From assembly GCF_011947265.1 (NCBI RefSeq), contig NZ_JAATHD010000007.1, forward strand, positions 154,070 through 218,069: a DNA stretch of 64,000 nucleotides, read 5' to 3'. This stretch comes from Paenibacillus sp. HB172176 (GTDB lineage Bacteria > Bacillota > Bacilli > Paenibacillales > Paenibacillaceae). This document shows, one piece after another, positions 51,387-60,931 of the stretch (the stretch's first letter is position 1; every line of letters starts with the position of its first letter). The translations under genes and the position numbers were made by a program. The notes under the pieces are model-generated. The model was not told the origin of the DNA, searched no databases, and was given only the letters and a program-made list of their open reading frames with translations.

Positions 51387-53687
51387 ATGTCATTTAAGAG
51401 AGTAGTAAGTTTTATCATGGTAATGGCTATTATGCTTACGTCGGTTCCTTCAGCTTTTGCGATTGATGCCGGAACGCAGTACTCCACATCGTCCCCTGAT
51501 GGCACACTCACGGCGACGATGTACCTGGAAGGCGGGGAATTATTCTACACCGTTACCAAAAATGGCGATACGATCGTCGAGAAATCACGGATGGGCCTGG
51601 AGACCGAAGCTGTGGATTTCTACTCGGGAATGTCGTTTGTATCAACCAGCACAAGCTCGTGGAACAATACCTATTCGATACCGGGGGGCAAAAAAAGCGT
51701 AAACCAGGACAACGCGGTGCAAAGGGAATATGTCGTTTCGAAAGGCGCGGCACAGCTAAAAATATACATGAGGGTATACGATGATGGATTCGGTTTCAGA
51801 TATTATATTCCCGGGATGGGCGAGACCATCATCGAAGAGGAATATACCGAATACAATTTCCCTGACGGAACAGGCGGATGGGGATTTGATCCGGTAAACA
51901 CTTACGAGGGGACCTGGGAATATTACAGTTCCACATCGTTAAACTCCAGTACGGTTTCGATGCCTTTTTTGGCCTCGATTGACAACAACTCTTATTGGGC
52001 TCTATTTACAGAAGCGAATGTATATAACGCCGATGGGACTTATTGCCCCTCGATTCTCACTGGAAGCTCGGGACAGAATATGAGATTGTCATGCGCAGAA
52101 GACCAATCCAACTTTGGAGCAACGATGCAAGCCGCTTTGCCGTTCCAGACCCCTTACAGGGCAGTGGTAGTCACCGACAATCTTAATGATTTGGTCAATT
52201 CAACCTTAGTGCAAAACCTGAACCCGGAGTCCAAAATCGCCGACACCAGTTGGATCAAACCGGGTATCGCCGCGTGGTCCTGGTGGAGTGAGGACTATTA
52301 CGGCGACCCGAATGTTCCCGAAGGCTATCGTGAAGTGCCCTATTCCTACGAGCGGCAAAAGGATTATGTGGATTTTGCGGCTTCCATGGGATGGGAGTAT
52401 GTGACCGTTGACGCCGGATGGGTGAAATGGACCGACGGCACGATCGCGGATCTGGTCGATTATGCCGAGACGAAGGATGTAGGCATATTCATATGGGCGA
52501 GTCCGTATGTCCATACCCCCTATGGCGCGAGCAGAATGAATTTACGCAAATGGGCGAGCTGGGGCATTAAAGGCGTAAAAGTGGACATGACGGCAAATGA
52601 TTCCCAGGTCGGGATGAGCTTTCTGGAGTCGACAGCCGATTATTGCGCCGAGCTCGAGCTTATGGTCTATTTTCACAATGCCACAAAACCGGGCGGAGAA
52701 GAGCGTACTTGGCCTAATATAATAGGCTCGGAAGCGGTGCTTGGCTCCGAGCGCTATAAGCTGTATTGGCCGCCGGCTCCAACCGCTGTTCACAATACTA
52801 CGCTTCCATTCACAAGAAACGTGCTGGGCTCCATGGACTATACGCCTGTTGCTCTTAGCAACACGAACAAAAACACGACACAGGGCCACCAGCTCGCGAT
52901 GTCTATCGTCTATGAGACCAAAATTCAAAACTATGCCGACTCCATAGACATCTACGCAAACTGGATAGGCACTGAGCTTCTGCGGGTTGTGCCGGCCTCT
53001 TGGGACGAGACGAAGCTCCTTGACGGTTTCCCTGGGAGCCATGCTGTTATGGCAAGGCGAAGCGGTTCGGACTGGTATATTGGGGCGATGACCGTTGACG
53101 CGAGAACATTATCGATTCCCCTTTCAAGCTTGAACCTTGATCCCGGCAGCTACACGGCTTATGTCTATAAGGACGGAGCGACGGGAGAATCCATAAGTAA
53201 AGATGTAAGCACGGTGACATCCGCTTCAACGCTGACGATCCCGCTTTTGGCAACCGGAGGAGCCGCGGTTTTGATTTCCAAGACCACCGTACCGAGTATG
53301 CCTGATGATCCTTATACTTACTATGAAGCGGAAAGCGCTACCCTTGCCGGCTCTGCCAATGTAGTAAGCTGCGTCAACTGCTCGAACGGCAGCAAAGTTG
53401 GCAACATGGGCAGTCATTCAGGCAGTGTGGAATTTAATGTGACCGTACCGACAGCGGGTGCTTACAAAGTGAAGGTCAATTATTTGGCAGCCGACGAGAG
53501 ATGGCCGAACTACAGTCTGAATGGCGGCCCTGATACACAGCTTAAAATAAGGCTGGATTCAGGAAGCTGGAATGTGGTTCGAAGCTATGTGACTACGATG
53601 AATTTGAATGCCGGAAGCAACACGATTAAGTTTACCTACCCGAATTGGGGGGCTGAAATCGACAATATCGGCATTCTGATACCGTAA
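51387..53687 (+). CDS. Secreted GH97 glycosidase with C-terminal carbohydrate-binding module
   Basis: 766 residues from ATG 51387, seven bases after GGAGGAGG. Signal peptide 1-25 ends VPSAFA. An N-terminal beta-sandwich (about 30-290) has the GH97 pattern SPDGTLTATMYLEGGELFYTVTKNGDTIV and RVYDDGFGFRYYIPG. The barrel (about 295-560) has PGIAAWSWWSEDY, YVTVDAGW, GIKGVKVDM with D400, and NIIGSEAVLGSE with E449, the conserved catalytic-region Glu. A CBM35/CBM6-like module ends the chain (about 655-766, YYEAESATLAG...). Alpha-galactosidase or alpha-glucosidase activity is expected. The inverting or retaining mechanism cannot be settled by eye. Confidence 0.9.
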   Translation: MSFKRVVSFIMVMAIMLTSVPSAFAIDAGTQYSTSSPDGTLTATMYLEGGELFYTVTKNGDTIVEKSRMGLETEAVDFYSGMSFVSTSTSSWNNTYSIPGGKKSVNQDNAVQREYVVSKGAAQLKIYMRVYDDGFGFRYYIPGMGETIIEEEYTEYNFPDGTGGWGFDPVNTYEGTWEYYSSTSLNSSTVSMPFLASIDNNSYWALFTEANVYNADGTYCPSILTGSSGQNMRLSCAEDQSNFGATMQAALPFQTPYRAVVVTDNLNDLVNSTLVQNLNPESKIADTSWIKPGIAAWSWWSEDYYGDPNVPEGYREVPYSYERQKDYVDFAASMGWEYVTVDAGWVKWTDGTIADLVDYAETKDVGIFIWASPYVHTPYGASRMNLRKWASWGIKGVKVDMTANDSQVGMSFLESTADYCAELELMVYFHNATKPGGEERTWPNIIGSEAVLGSERYKLYWPPAPTAVHNTTLPFTRNVLGSMDYTPVALSNTNKNTTQGHQLAMSIVYETKIQNYADSIDIYANWIGTELLRVVPASWDETKLLDGFPGSHAVMARRSGSDWYIGAMTVDARTLSIPLSSLNLDPGSYTAYVYKDGATGESISKDVSTVTSASTLTIPLLATGGAAVLISKTTVPSMPDDPYTYYEAESATLAGSANVVSCVNCSNGSKVGNMGSHSGSVEFNVTVPTAGAYKVKVNYLAADERWPNYSLNGGPDTQLKIRLDSGSWNVVRSYVTTMNLNAGSNTIKFTYPNWGAEIDNIGILIP

Positions 53688-53773
53688 AAGGCAAGTAAAG
53701 ACCGGTTTATGTAACTGGAAGAACGTGGTGGGCCGAGAGAAGAGCGAATACTTCAAGTGGCCGATTGCCCGGC

Positions 53774-53813
53774 AGAGGCAAGGAGATTTTCTCCTTGCCT
53801 CTTTCTGCATTTT
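53774..53813 (+). terminator. Intrinsic terminator of the GH97 gene
   Basis: AGAGGCAAGGAG (53774-53785) and CTCCTTGCCTCT (53791-53802) pair perfectly over 12 bp with an ATTTT loop, followed by TTCTGCATTTT. Confidence 0.9.
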
Positions 53814-53856
53814 AAGAGACGGGCGGCAATATTTTAATACAGGTTTCGATTGGCTG

Positions 53857-53885
53857 TTGAATACCATTCCCTAATCTATTACAAT
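53857..53885 (+). promoter_or_regulatory. Promoter of the GntR/PBP regulator
   Basis: TTGAAT (53857-53862) and TACAAT (53880-53885) are separated by exactly 17 bp, 37 bases before the presumed TTG start. Confidence 0.6.
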
Positions 53886-53922
53886 CAAACCAACAGAATG
53901 CATACAGATTGGTGGGGATTGT

Positions 53923-55008
53923 TTGGGGGAATATGGATTTCGCTACATGGAAGTGAAGCATAAGCTGATCGAGCAGATTAAGCTGCTCAAGCCTCATGTC
54001 CGCCTGCCTTCGCGCAACGCTTTGGCCAAGCAATACAACGCTGCCCGCACGACGATCGAGCGGTCGATTTCCGAGTTGATTGGCGAGGGCTACCTATACG
54101 CCAAAGACGGCAGCGGTACGTACGTATCCGAAAAGAGGGCGACGGCGAAGCATACACCGGGAAGTACGTTTCGATCCGTTGGGCTCATTATTCCGGATAT
54201 CCGGCATGATACATACCCGGGTATCTTGCGCGGAGTCGAAGATACAACGAATCGGCATGACATTAATCTCGTCATCTGCAATACGGACAATCAGACCGAG
54301 AAACAGGCTGGTTATCTGAACAAATTAATCGATTTGGGCATTCATGGGCTCATTATTGTTCCGGCCATAATCGGACATACTGATTTAAGTCTGTTCAGCA
54401 AGCTGCAGGAAGCCGGCATTCCGATTGTCTTCTGCAATCGCGGAATCGACGGTGTGGAAGCGCCGAAGGTGGTGTCGAACAATTTTTACGGCGCTTACGC
54501 GGCGGTAAAGCATTTGATCGGCAACGGCTGCCGAGATATCGCCTATATTTCGCGTCCTGCTTATTCCACCTCATACGAGCGGTATCAGGGCTACACGAGT
54601 GCGCTGGCCGAGGCGGGGCTGGATGTGGATGACAGGCTGGTTCTGTTCGAGCCAACGTTCGATACGGCGCGCCAAGGCTACGACAGCGTCAGTGAGCTGC
54701 TGAAGAGGGGCGTCACGCCGGACGGTATATTTTGCTTTAACGACGGCATTGCCAAAGGTGCTTGCGAAGCGCTGGGCGAGAAAGGGCTCATCGTTGGCAA
54801 AGATGTCCTCGTCGTTGGTTACGACAATACGGGGATTTGCGAAAGCATGCCGGTGAAGCTGACTTCGGTCCAGTTCCAGACCTACGACATCGGCGCAAGC
54901 GCCGCAGGGTTGCTGCTCGACATGATGAACGGAGAAACGGTGCGCAGCAGCAGCTTCGTCGTGCTGCAGCCCGAGCTTGTCATTCGGCAAAGCTCGAATC
55001 GGTCTTAA
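53923..55008 (+). CDS. GntR-headed, LacI-bodied sugar regulator (AraR-like)
   Basis: 361 residues from TTG 53923; ATG 53947 (MEVKHKLIEQI) is an alternative start. Residues about 9-75 are a GntR winged helix (RLPSRNALAKQYNAARTTIERSISELIGEGYLYAKDGSGTYVSEK). The remainder is a periplasmic-binding-protein-like sensor of the LacI type: VGLIIPDIRHDTYPGILRGVED, DGIFCFNDGIAKGACEALGEKG, VVGYDNTGICESMPVKLTSVQF. This chimeric architecture matches AraR. It heads the GH29/FAD/importer 3 locus and probably represses it in the absence of the sugar. Confidence 0.92.
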   Translation: MGEYGFRYMEVKHKLIEQIKLLKPHVRLPSRNALAKQYNAARTTIERSISELIGEGYLYAKDGSGTYVSEKRATAKHTPGSTFRSVGLIIPDIRHDTYPGILRGVEDTTNRHDINLVICNTDNQTEKQAGYLNKLIDLGIHGLIIVPAIIGHTDLSLFSKLQEAGIPIVFCNRGIDGVEAPKVVSNNFYGAYAAVKHLIGNGCRDIAYISRPAYSTSYERYQGYTSALAEAGLDVDDRLVLFEPTFDTARQGYDSVSELLKRGVTPDGIFCFNDGIAKGACEALGEKGLIVGKDVLVVGYDNTGICESMPVKLTSVQFQTYDIGASAAGLLLDMMNGETVRSSSFVVLQPELVIRQSSNRS

Positions 55009-55030
55009 GTACAGATCTGACTTGAAAGTA

Positions 55031-55059
55031 TTGAATGATTATAAATTTCATGCTATAGT
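55031..55059 (+). promoter_or_regulatory. Promoter of the membrane AraC regulator
   Basis: TTGAAT (55031-55036) and TATAGT (55054-55059) are 17 bp apart. A 200-base leader precedes the start codon and contains a perfect cre at 55192. Confidence 0.55.
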
Positions 55060-55191
55060 CAACAATGGTTGTAATACAGATTTTCAAGTATGTACAGCAA
55101 GGTTTGTCCTGCGGGCATTAGGCTTCCGGAATTTTACCGGGCGTAATGCTCGCTTTCCCTCTATTGCAGCGAAGCAGAAGTGAAAGATTTA

Positions 55192-55207
55192 TTGCAAGCG
55201 TTTACAA
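55192..55207 (+). promoter_or_regulatory. cre site (CcpA) in the leader of the membrane AraC regulator
   Basis: TTGCAAGCGTTTACAA fits WTGNAANCGNWWNCAW at every defined position. It lies about 125 bases after the expected transcription start, a roadblock position, so glucose should lower the activator level and hence the whole locus. Confidence 0.8.
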
Positions 55208-55268
55208 AAAAAGACAAAACATTCGCTTGCGATGCTTCAGCCAACATAAAAATTCAGAGGTGAGGGTC

Positions 55269-57527
55269 TTGAAATCACTTTTTCTTTCGGCTAAAAGCAC
55301 TTTATTCAGGAGAACCATGCTTCTATACAGCTTTGCCGTGTTTATACCCATTTTAGTTTTCTTTTTATTCTGTTATTCTACGGTTTATCATTCATTCGAA
55401 AAAGAGATTTACACCTCCAATATCAACAAATTAAACACGGTTAAGAACGTATACGATGTGAAAATTTCCGAATTAAATACATTAACGAGAAAAGTCGACA
55501 GCTCCCCTTCCATGACCCTGTTTCAAATCAAAAACAATCCAGCCGACGTCGTTTCCACGCTGTCATTTTTAACGCGGCTGCTGGACCCGCTGAGCGATAT
55601 ATTTTTGTGCGAAAGAGGCTCCGATAAGCTTTTTTCCTCGTCGGGTACCTTCTTTTTTTCAAAGATATTGCCGAATTATATAGACTCCAGCGATTTAAGT
55701 ATGGATGACTTCTATGAGCTATTAAACCATTCAGAATCTGTACATGTTCGTCAGGTAATCAGTCAAAACAACCATTCGTATATTTTTTATTTTTCACCGC
55801 TTTCCCCCAATTTTTCGAATCCCTCAAGAACCGTTGTGTTTGTCATAGACAATGAAAACTTGAAAAAGCTTTTCAATTTCTCAGTCGAAGAAGATGTGAA
55901 TGAAAATGTGCTTGTATTCGATAATGATCTCCAATTGCTGAGCAGCTTTGTGCCCGACTCAAAGGGGATTGTCTCAAGCCATATTACTCCTCTTCTGAAG
56001 CAGCATAAGGGAGATTTCTCAGCTACCATAGATACAGACGGACGACAGCTTTATATTATTGGCTTGCATTCCAATGAGACCGGTTATTATTATGTCAAGA
56101 TTACAGATATGCAAGATGCCATGAAAAGTCTGATTCAAATCAAAGATTGGGTTATCGTTGTTACATCCCTCATGTTTGTCATAGGCGCTGTTATCATTAT
56201 GCTGGGACTCAGGTTCAATTATTTTCCTATTCGAAAAATTGTCTCGCAATTGAATGCCTATTCGACTACCAGGAATGATGAGCTTGGCACGATAGAAAGA
56301 GCGATAGGCGATTTGAACCAGCTTCAAGTGGACTATCACAATTTCACGGAACACTCTGAAGACGCGCTTTATGAAAATTTTCTGTTATATGTGCTCAATA
56401 GTTCGTTTAATAACCTGCAAAGCTTAAATTCAGCCGGAAAAAGTATTGGCGTTGTGTATACAAAAAGTGAATTTTGCATGGCATCCCTTTATATTGAAGA
56501 TATCGACAATCTGAATGAGATTGGGTATTCGGTTGTGGTAAATGCGATTGCCGTGAATATCCCAAAATCGATTGAATGCCAATTCAAAAATTTGCTTTTT
56601 AATCAGCAGATTGTCTGTATCCTTTGCCTGGAAAGGGAAGATTACAGTGATTTGATACAAGCCTTTGAAGCGATCCTTCAACAGCTTCTGGAATTAGGCG
56701 TTCTGGCAACGATAGGCGTAAGCGACATGAACGACAAGCCGTCCTTAATTGGAAAACTCTACATGCAAAGCTGCGAAGCGCTGGAATATAAAATGCTGTA
56801 CAGCATCGGAAGCATCATCGAGTATAGTCAGATATCCAATATAACGGATGCGGAAACGCCTCTTCCGGAAATGCTGGAGGCATTCGGCAAGCATATCTCT
56901 GAGCTGAAAATCGAGAAGGCGCAAACGAGCTTCTATGAAATGATGGACTATATTCAAACGAATAAATGCACGCTGTACACATGCAGATACATTTGCTTTG
57001 ATATTATTCAATATTTTAAACGACTCTCCGTTGTACTGGATACCGCTTATTCCAACACGCTGGATTATGGCTTTGATATTTTGGAAATTGAACACTTCCA
57101 GACGGTAGATGATTTGATTGAGTTAATCGAACAGGTTTTTCAGAAGATTACGGATTTTCTCAATACGCACAAGAAGCAACAATCCGATCAGCTCATCGAG
57201 GAGATCATGCAATACATCAATGAAAATGGCTTGAAATATGAATTTCAAATCAGTTCGTTGGCAGAACAATTTTCGATGTCCGTTCAATACTTGCGGAGTA
57301 TCTTCAAGACGCATACAGGGCAAACGCTATCGGAGTATGTCAATGCTCTTAAAATCGAAAAGGCGAAGGAGCTGCTCATCACAACAAATGACAGCCTGGC
57401 CGTGATCGTTCAAAAAATCGGAAAGGTGGATGTAACAAACTTTACAAGGGCGTTTAAAAAAGAAACGGGCTCGACGCCAGGCGCTTATCGCGTCGCTCAC
57501 CAAGAAAGGAATAAAGCGGACGAGTAG
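55269..57527 (+). CDS. Membrane-bound AraC-family regulator with extracellular sensor
   Basis: 752 residues from TTG 55269, preceded by AGAGGTGAGG; longer frames reach back through the cre and lack ribosome sites. Membrane segments at about 20-40 (LLYSFAVFIPILVFFLFCYS) and 295-317 (WVIVVTSLMFVIGAVIIMLGL) flank a dCACHE-like extracellular sensor. A long cytoplasmic region leads to a C-terminal AraC domain (YEFQISSLAEQFSMSVQYLRSIFKTHTGQTLSEYVNALKI...DVTNFTRAFKKETGSTPGAYRV). No kinase domain is present, so signalling is direct. The gene is markedly AT-richer than most of the window, which may reflect horizontal acquisition. Confidence 0.92.
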   Translation: MKSLFLSAKSTLFRRTMLLYSFAVFIPILVFFLFCYSTVYHSFEKEIYTSNINKLNTVKNVYDVKISELNTLTRKVDSSPSMTLFQIKNNPADVVSTLSFLTRLLDPLSDIFLCERGSDKLFSSSGTFFFSKILPNYIDSSDLSMDDFYELLNHSESVHVRQVISQNNHSYIFYFSPLSPNFSNPSRTVVFVIDNENLKKLFNFSVEEDVNENVLVFDNDLQLLSSFVPDSKGIVSSHITPLLKQHKGDFSATIDTDGRQLYIIGLHSNETGYYYVKITDMQDAMKSLIQIKDWVIVVTSLMFVIGAVIIMLGLRFNYFPIRKIVSQLNAYSTTRNDELGTIERAIGDLNQLQVDYHNFTEHSEDALYENFLLYVLNSSFNNLQSLNSAGKSIGVVYTKSEFCMASLYIEDIDNLNEIGYSVVVNAIAVNIPKSIECQFKNLLFNQQIVCILCLEREDYSDLIQAFEAILQQLLELGVLATIGVSDMNDKPSLIGKLYMQSCEALEYKMLYSIGSIIEYSQISNITDAETPLPEMLEAFGKHISELKIEKAQTSFYEMMDYIQTNKCTLYTCRYICFDIIQYFKRLSVVLDTAYSNTLDYGFDILEIEHFQTVDDLIELIEQVFQKITDFLNTHKKQQSDQLIEEIMQYINENGLKYEFQISSLAEQFSMSVQYLRSIFKTHTGQTLSEYVNALKIEKAKELLITTNDSLAVIVQKIGKVDVTNFTRAFKKETGSTPGAYRVAHQERNKADE

Positions 57528-57562
57528 AACAATTAGAATGCGTGTAAGGATACATGTAAAAG

Positions 57563-57696
57563 CGATGCCCGCAATCGGCAATATCGAGCTCTAATCCAGG
57601 ACCTGCTGAATTCTCAGCCTATGCGAAATGGATCGCAGGGAAAAGCAGCTTGTTTCTGATTCGCCAATTGTTACGCCTTATTGTCGGTCCTATAAT
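57563..57696 (+). promoter_or_regulatory. Regulated promoter of the fucosidase gene (copy 1 of a duplicated control region)
   Basis: TTGTTA (57668-57673) and TATAAT (57691-57696) are 17 bp apart. Upstream lie blocks shared with 59040-59173: GCAATCGGCAATATCGA, AATCCAGGA, GCCTATGCGAAATGGAT and TCGCCAATTGTT. The distance from the first block to the -10 is 128 nt in both. The conserved blocks are candidate sites for the membrane AraC protein or the GntR/PBP regulator. Confidence 0.8.
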
Positions 57697-57797
57697 AACG
57701 ACAGAACACTGAAATGCTATGGATGAGTTTACATCATCATAGAGATGGCATTTCGGTGTTTTTTTGTCAAAAATGAGGTAGAGAGAGGTAGGATGGC

Positions 57798-59015
57798 ATG
57801 TCAAGTCATAAACGGGACTGGTTCAGCAACGCAAGATTCGGAATGTTCGTGCATTATGGCGCTTATGCGGTGGCCGGAAGAGGGGAGTGGGTGTTGAATC
57901 GTGAGAACATACCATACGAGGAATATACGGCCAAATACGTGGAGCCTTTCAAAGCTGAAAATTATAATCCACGCGAATGGGCAAGGCTCGCCAAAAGAAC
58001 AGGCATGAAATACGTAGTTCTGACAACAAGGCATCATGACGGATTCGCATTATGGAATACGCAAACCACCGATTTCAACGCGGTGCTGCTAGGACCCCGG
58101 AAGGATCTGGTCAAGGAGTTTGTTGAGGCGATTCGCGCCGAGGGCTTAAAGGTAGGTTTGTATTATTCCGTGGCGGATTGGCATCATGCGGATTATCCGT
58201 ATGCGTATTGCCGGGATTGGCCGGAGGGCTGGAGCGATGAAGCGTCCAAGCACCGATTTTTCGCCCATTATACCGCTCAGCTCAAAGAGTTGATGACGCA
58301 GTATGGGAAGATTGATCTATTGTGGTACGATGGCTGCTTGCCGAAGCCTACAGAAGGACGGGAAATCAACGAATGGATTTATACCGTTCAACCGGACATT
58401 CTCATCAATAATCGAAACGGCGATCCTTACGATTTTGTCGTGTGCGAGCAAACGATCAAACCTGCGGAACCGGGCATTGCATGGGAAGCGTGTATGACCT
58501 TAAACGATAATTGGGGTTATCATAGCGGCGATCACAATTACAAGTCAGCCAAAGATGTACTGGGCATGCTCATTCAAATCGCCTCCAGAAGCGGGAATTT
58601 GCTGCTGAATGTTGGCCCATTGCCAAGCGGAGATATTCCGGCGCAATCCGTTGAGATACTGGAGCAGGTTGGCCGATGGCTAACAACATTCGGTGAAGGC
58701 ATCTATGGCACAGAGCGTTCCGAGCTGATGTGGAACAATATGAGCCAGCTTACAATAAAGGATAATCGGCTGTTTATTTATTTCCATAATGATCCGGGCA
58801 ACGAGTTTTGTTTGGCGGAGATCAGCAACAAAGTGGAACAAGCCTATTATTTGGATACCGGGGACGCGGTGAGTTTTGAACAGCATGGCAACAGAATTTT
58901 CCTTCGTGACTTGAAGCTGGACTTTAGCCGGTATCTGATCCCATGTATTGTACTGGAATTAGACGGAAAAGCTGCGCCGGCAAGAAAAGCGGAAGGTTTC
59001 TGGATTGTGGATTAG
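57798..59015 (+). CDS. GH29 alpha-L-fucosidase, cytoplasmic
   Basis: 405 residues from ATG 57798. No signal peptide. GH29 features: WFSNARFGMFVHYGAYAVAGRGEWVLN at the N-terminus, LTTRHHDGFALWNTQTTDFN, and the nucleophile D178 in IDLLWYDG. It lacks the C-terminal beta-sandwich extension seen in many family members beyond about residue 330. It should remove alpha-linked fucose from imported oligosaccharides. It has its own regulated promoter. GGCGTGT (59016-59022) and ACACGCC (59029-59035) form a small hairpin directly after its stop. Confidence 0.93.
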   Translation: MSSHKRDWFSNARFGMFVHYGAYAVAGRGEWVLNRENIPYEEYTAKYVEPFKAENYNPREWARLAKRTGMKYVVLTTRHHDGFALWNTQTTDFNAVLLGPRKDLVKEFVEAIRAEGLKVGLYYSVADWHHADYPYAYCRDWPEGWSDEASKHRFFAHYTAQLKELMTQYGKIDLLWYDGCLPKPTEGREINEWIYTVQPDILINNRNGDPYDFVVCEQTIKPAEPGIAWEACMTLNDNWGYHSGDHNYKSAKDVLGMLIQIASRSGNLLLNVGPLPSGDIPAQSVEILEQVGRWLTTFGEGIYGTERSELMWNNMSQLTIKDNRLFIYFHNDPGNEFCLAEISNKVEQAYYLDTGDAVSFEQHGNRIFLRDLKLDFSRYLIPCIVLELDGKAAPARKAEGFWIVD

Positions 59016-59039
59016 GGCGTGTTTGTGTACACGCCTCAG

Positions 59040-59173
59040 CGATGTCCGCAATCGGCAATATCGAACTCAAATCCAGGAATGAGTGAATTGTCCGCCTATG
59101 CGAAATGGATAGTAAGTGAAAACAGCCAGTTTCGATATCGCCAATTGTTCCACCGTACTGTCGGTCCTATAAT
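59040..59173 (+). promoter_or_regulatory. Regulated promoter of the FAD oxidoreductase gene (copy 2 of a duplicated control region)
   Basis: TTGTTC (59145-59150) and TATAAT (59168-59173) are 17 bp apart. The preceding 105 bases are a near copy of the region before the fucosidase, with substitutions but no insertions or deletions up to the -10. After the -10, ACGACAGAAC is also shared, so the transcription start and first bases are conserved. Confidence 0.8.
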
Positions 59174-59205
59174 GACGACAGAACGACGACAGGAGGCAGA
59201 ACAAG

Positions 59206-60807
59206 ATGATGGAAATGAAAACAGACATACTGGTTGTAGGCGCAAGCTTTGGAGGGGTATCCGCGGCACTGTCCGCCGTCAAGCTGGGAAAACGAGTGAT
59301 CATGACAGAAGAGACGGGCTGGATTGGCGGTCAGGCAACAGGGCAGGGCGTACCGATCGACGAGCATCCCTGGATAGAGAAGTACGGTCATACCAGCAGC
59401 TACATGACCTTCCGAAGCAAGGTCAGGGAGTATTACCGCAGAAATTATCCCATGAATGAAAAGGCCCGGCAGGATCTAACCTTGAATCCGGGAGCGTGCT
59501 GGGTAAGCGCCCTTGGCTTTGAACCGCGGGTAGGCGAGGCGGTATTAGAGGAGATGCTCGCCCCATACCGGACGGCAGGCTTATTGACCATCTTGAAAGG
59601 GCTTACTCCAGTCAAAGCCGCGACTACTGGTGATTTCATCGATGCGGTGGAATTTCAAGCCCGTGATGGAAAACAGATTACCATAACGGCCAACTATATA
59701 GTGGACGCTACAGAGCTGGGCGATCTTCTGCCTATGTGCGGAGCGGAGTATGTCACAGGTGCCGAGAGCATGAGCCAGACAGGTGAGCCTCTGGCCTTGG
59801 AAGGAGAGGCCGATCCTCTCAGACAGCAGCCGTTCACGCATCTAATCGCACTTTCGTACCATCCTGAGAGCGATTTCACGATTCCAAGACCTGCTTCCTA
59901 TGAGAAATTCCATCCCAATTTCGCTCACATTACGGCAACGACGGAACGCAGCGGCGCGATGGCCGGGCTTTTTGCAACTAATGACGCGGAAGCGTACCGG
60001 CAAAGCATGTGGAATTTCCGCAGGCATTTTTGCCGTGACAATTTTGACCGGACCTTCTTTGACAGCGATCTTACCGTTCTGATGAACGGGAATGAATATC
60101 GTAACCGCGTACTGACCGGTGTCTCTCAGGCAGAAAAACAAACCGCGCTTGAGGAGGCCAAAGCGCTTTCCCTCTCCCTGGTCTATTATCTGCAGACCGA
60201 GCTTGGGTTCAAAGGACTTAAGCCAAGGCCCGACGTATTCGACACAAGCGATGGTCTGGCCGCTCATCCCTATATCCGTGAAAGCCGCAGGATCAAAGCC
60301 GAGTTTACCATATGCGAACAGGATTTTCGCATCGACATGCACCCTGACGGACCGGTTGATTATGCCGACAGCGTAGGCGTATCCGGTTACCGGATTGACA
60401 TTCATGAGAAGGCAAAGGACGGTACGCCAAATATCACATCAGCTGTCCATGGCCAGCATTGGGTGCAGCAACTTCCCCTCGGAGCGCTAATCCCCGTGAG
60501 ACTTCAAAACCTGATTCCTGCTTGCAAAAACATCGGTACGACCCATGTTACCAATGGCTCCTTCCGCGTGCATTCCACCGAATGGAATATTGGAGAGGCT
60601 GCCGGCGCTTTGGCTGCATATTGCCTTATAACGGGCGAATCTCCCCGGGCTGTACGCAATACTCAAACCATGCTGGAGGATTATCAATACCGTCTCGACA
60701 GGCTGGGCGTGGAAAGAGGCTGGCCTTCCCTGAGCTACTCCCAATCTTATGCCAGTTACTCGGGTAAGAGGAAAAATTGGTATTACGGCGAAGCGAAGCG
60801 GCTTTAG
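59206..60807 (+). CDS. FAD-dependent oxidoreductase (FAD_oxidored, PF12831-like)
   Basis: 533 residues from ATG 59206, with GGAGG 12-13 bases upstream. The Rossmann FAD site is at the N-terminus: DILVVGASFGGVSAALSAVKLGKRVIMTEE. Next are WIGGQATGQGVPIDEHPW, a conserved block of this family, and YIVDATELGDLLPMCGAEYV. The C-terminal FAD motif is IPACKNIGTTHVTNGSFRVHSTEWNIGEAAGALAAYC. Such proteins recur in Bacillota glycan loci without an assigned substrate. Oxidation of an imported sugar or inositol-like compound is the plausible role. It shares control with the fucosidase. Confidence 0.85.
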   Translation: MMEMKTDILVVGASFGGVSAALSAVKLGKRVIMTEETGWIGGQATGQGVPIDEHPWIEKYGHTSSYMTFRSKVREYYRRNYPMNEKARQDLTLNPGACWVSALGFEPRVGEAVLEEMLAPYRTAGLLTILKGLTPVKAATTGDFIDAVEFQARDGKQITITANYIVDATELGDLLPMCGAEYVTGAESMSQTGEPLALEGEADPLRQQPFTHLIALSYHPESDFTIPRPASYEKFHPNFAHITATTERSGAMAGLFATNDAEAYRQSMWNFRRHFCRDNFDRTFFDSDLTVLMNGNEYRNRVLTGVSQAEKQTALEEAKALSLSLVYYLQTELGFKGLKPRPDVFDTSDGLAAHPYIRESRRIKAEFTICEQDFRIDMHPDGPVDYADSVGVSGYRIDIHEKAKDGTPNITSAVHGQHWVQQLPLGALIPVRLQNLIPACKNIGTTHVTNGSFRVHSTEWNIGEAAGALAAYCLITGESPRAVRNTQTMLEDYQYRLDRLGVERGWPSLSYSQSYASYSGKRKNWYYGEAKRL

Positions 60808-60931
60808 TCATTAAGCGCGGCTCCCCCATAGATGCAATAGGCTGTTTCGCGCGTATTCATTTGGAGCTGTTTCGATTTCGCATGTGCCTAAAACTAAAGC
60901 TGCTGCGGCCAAGGTTTCCTTTTTGAAGATT

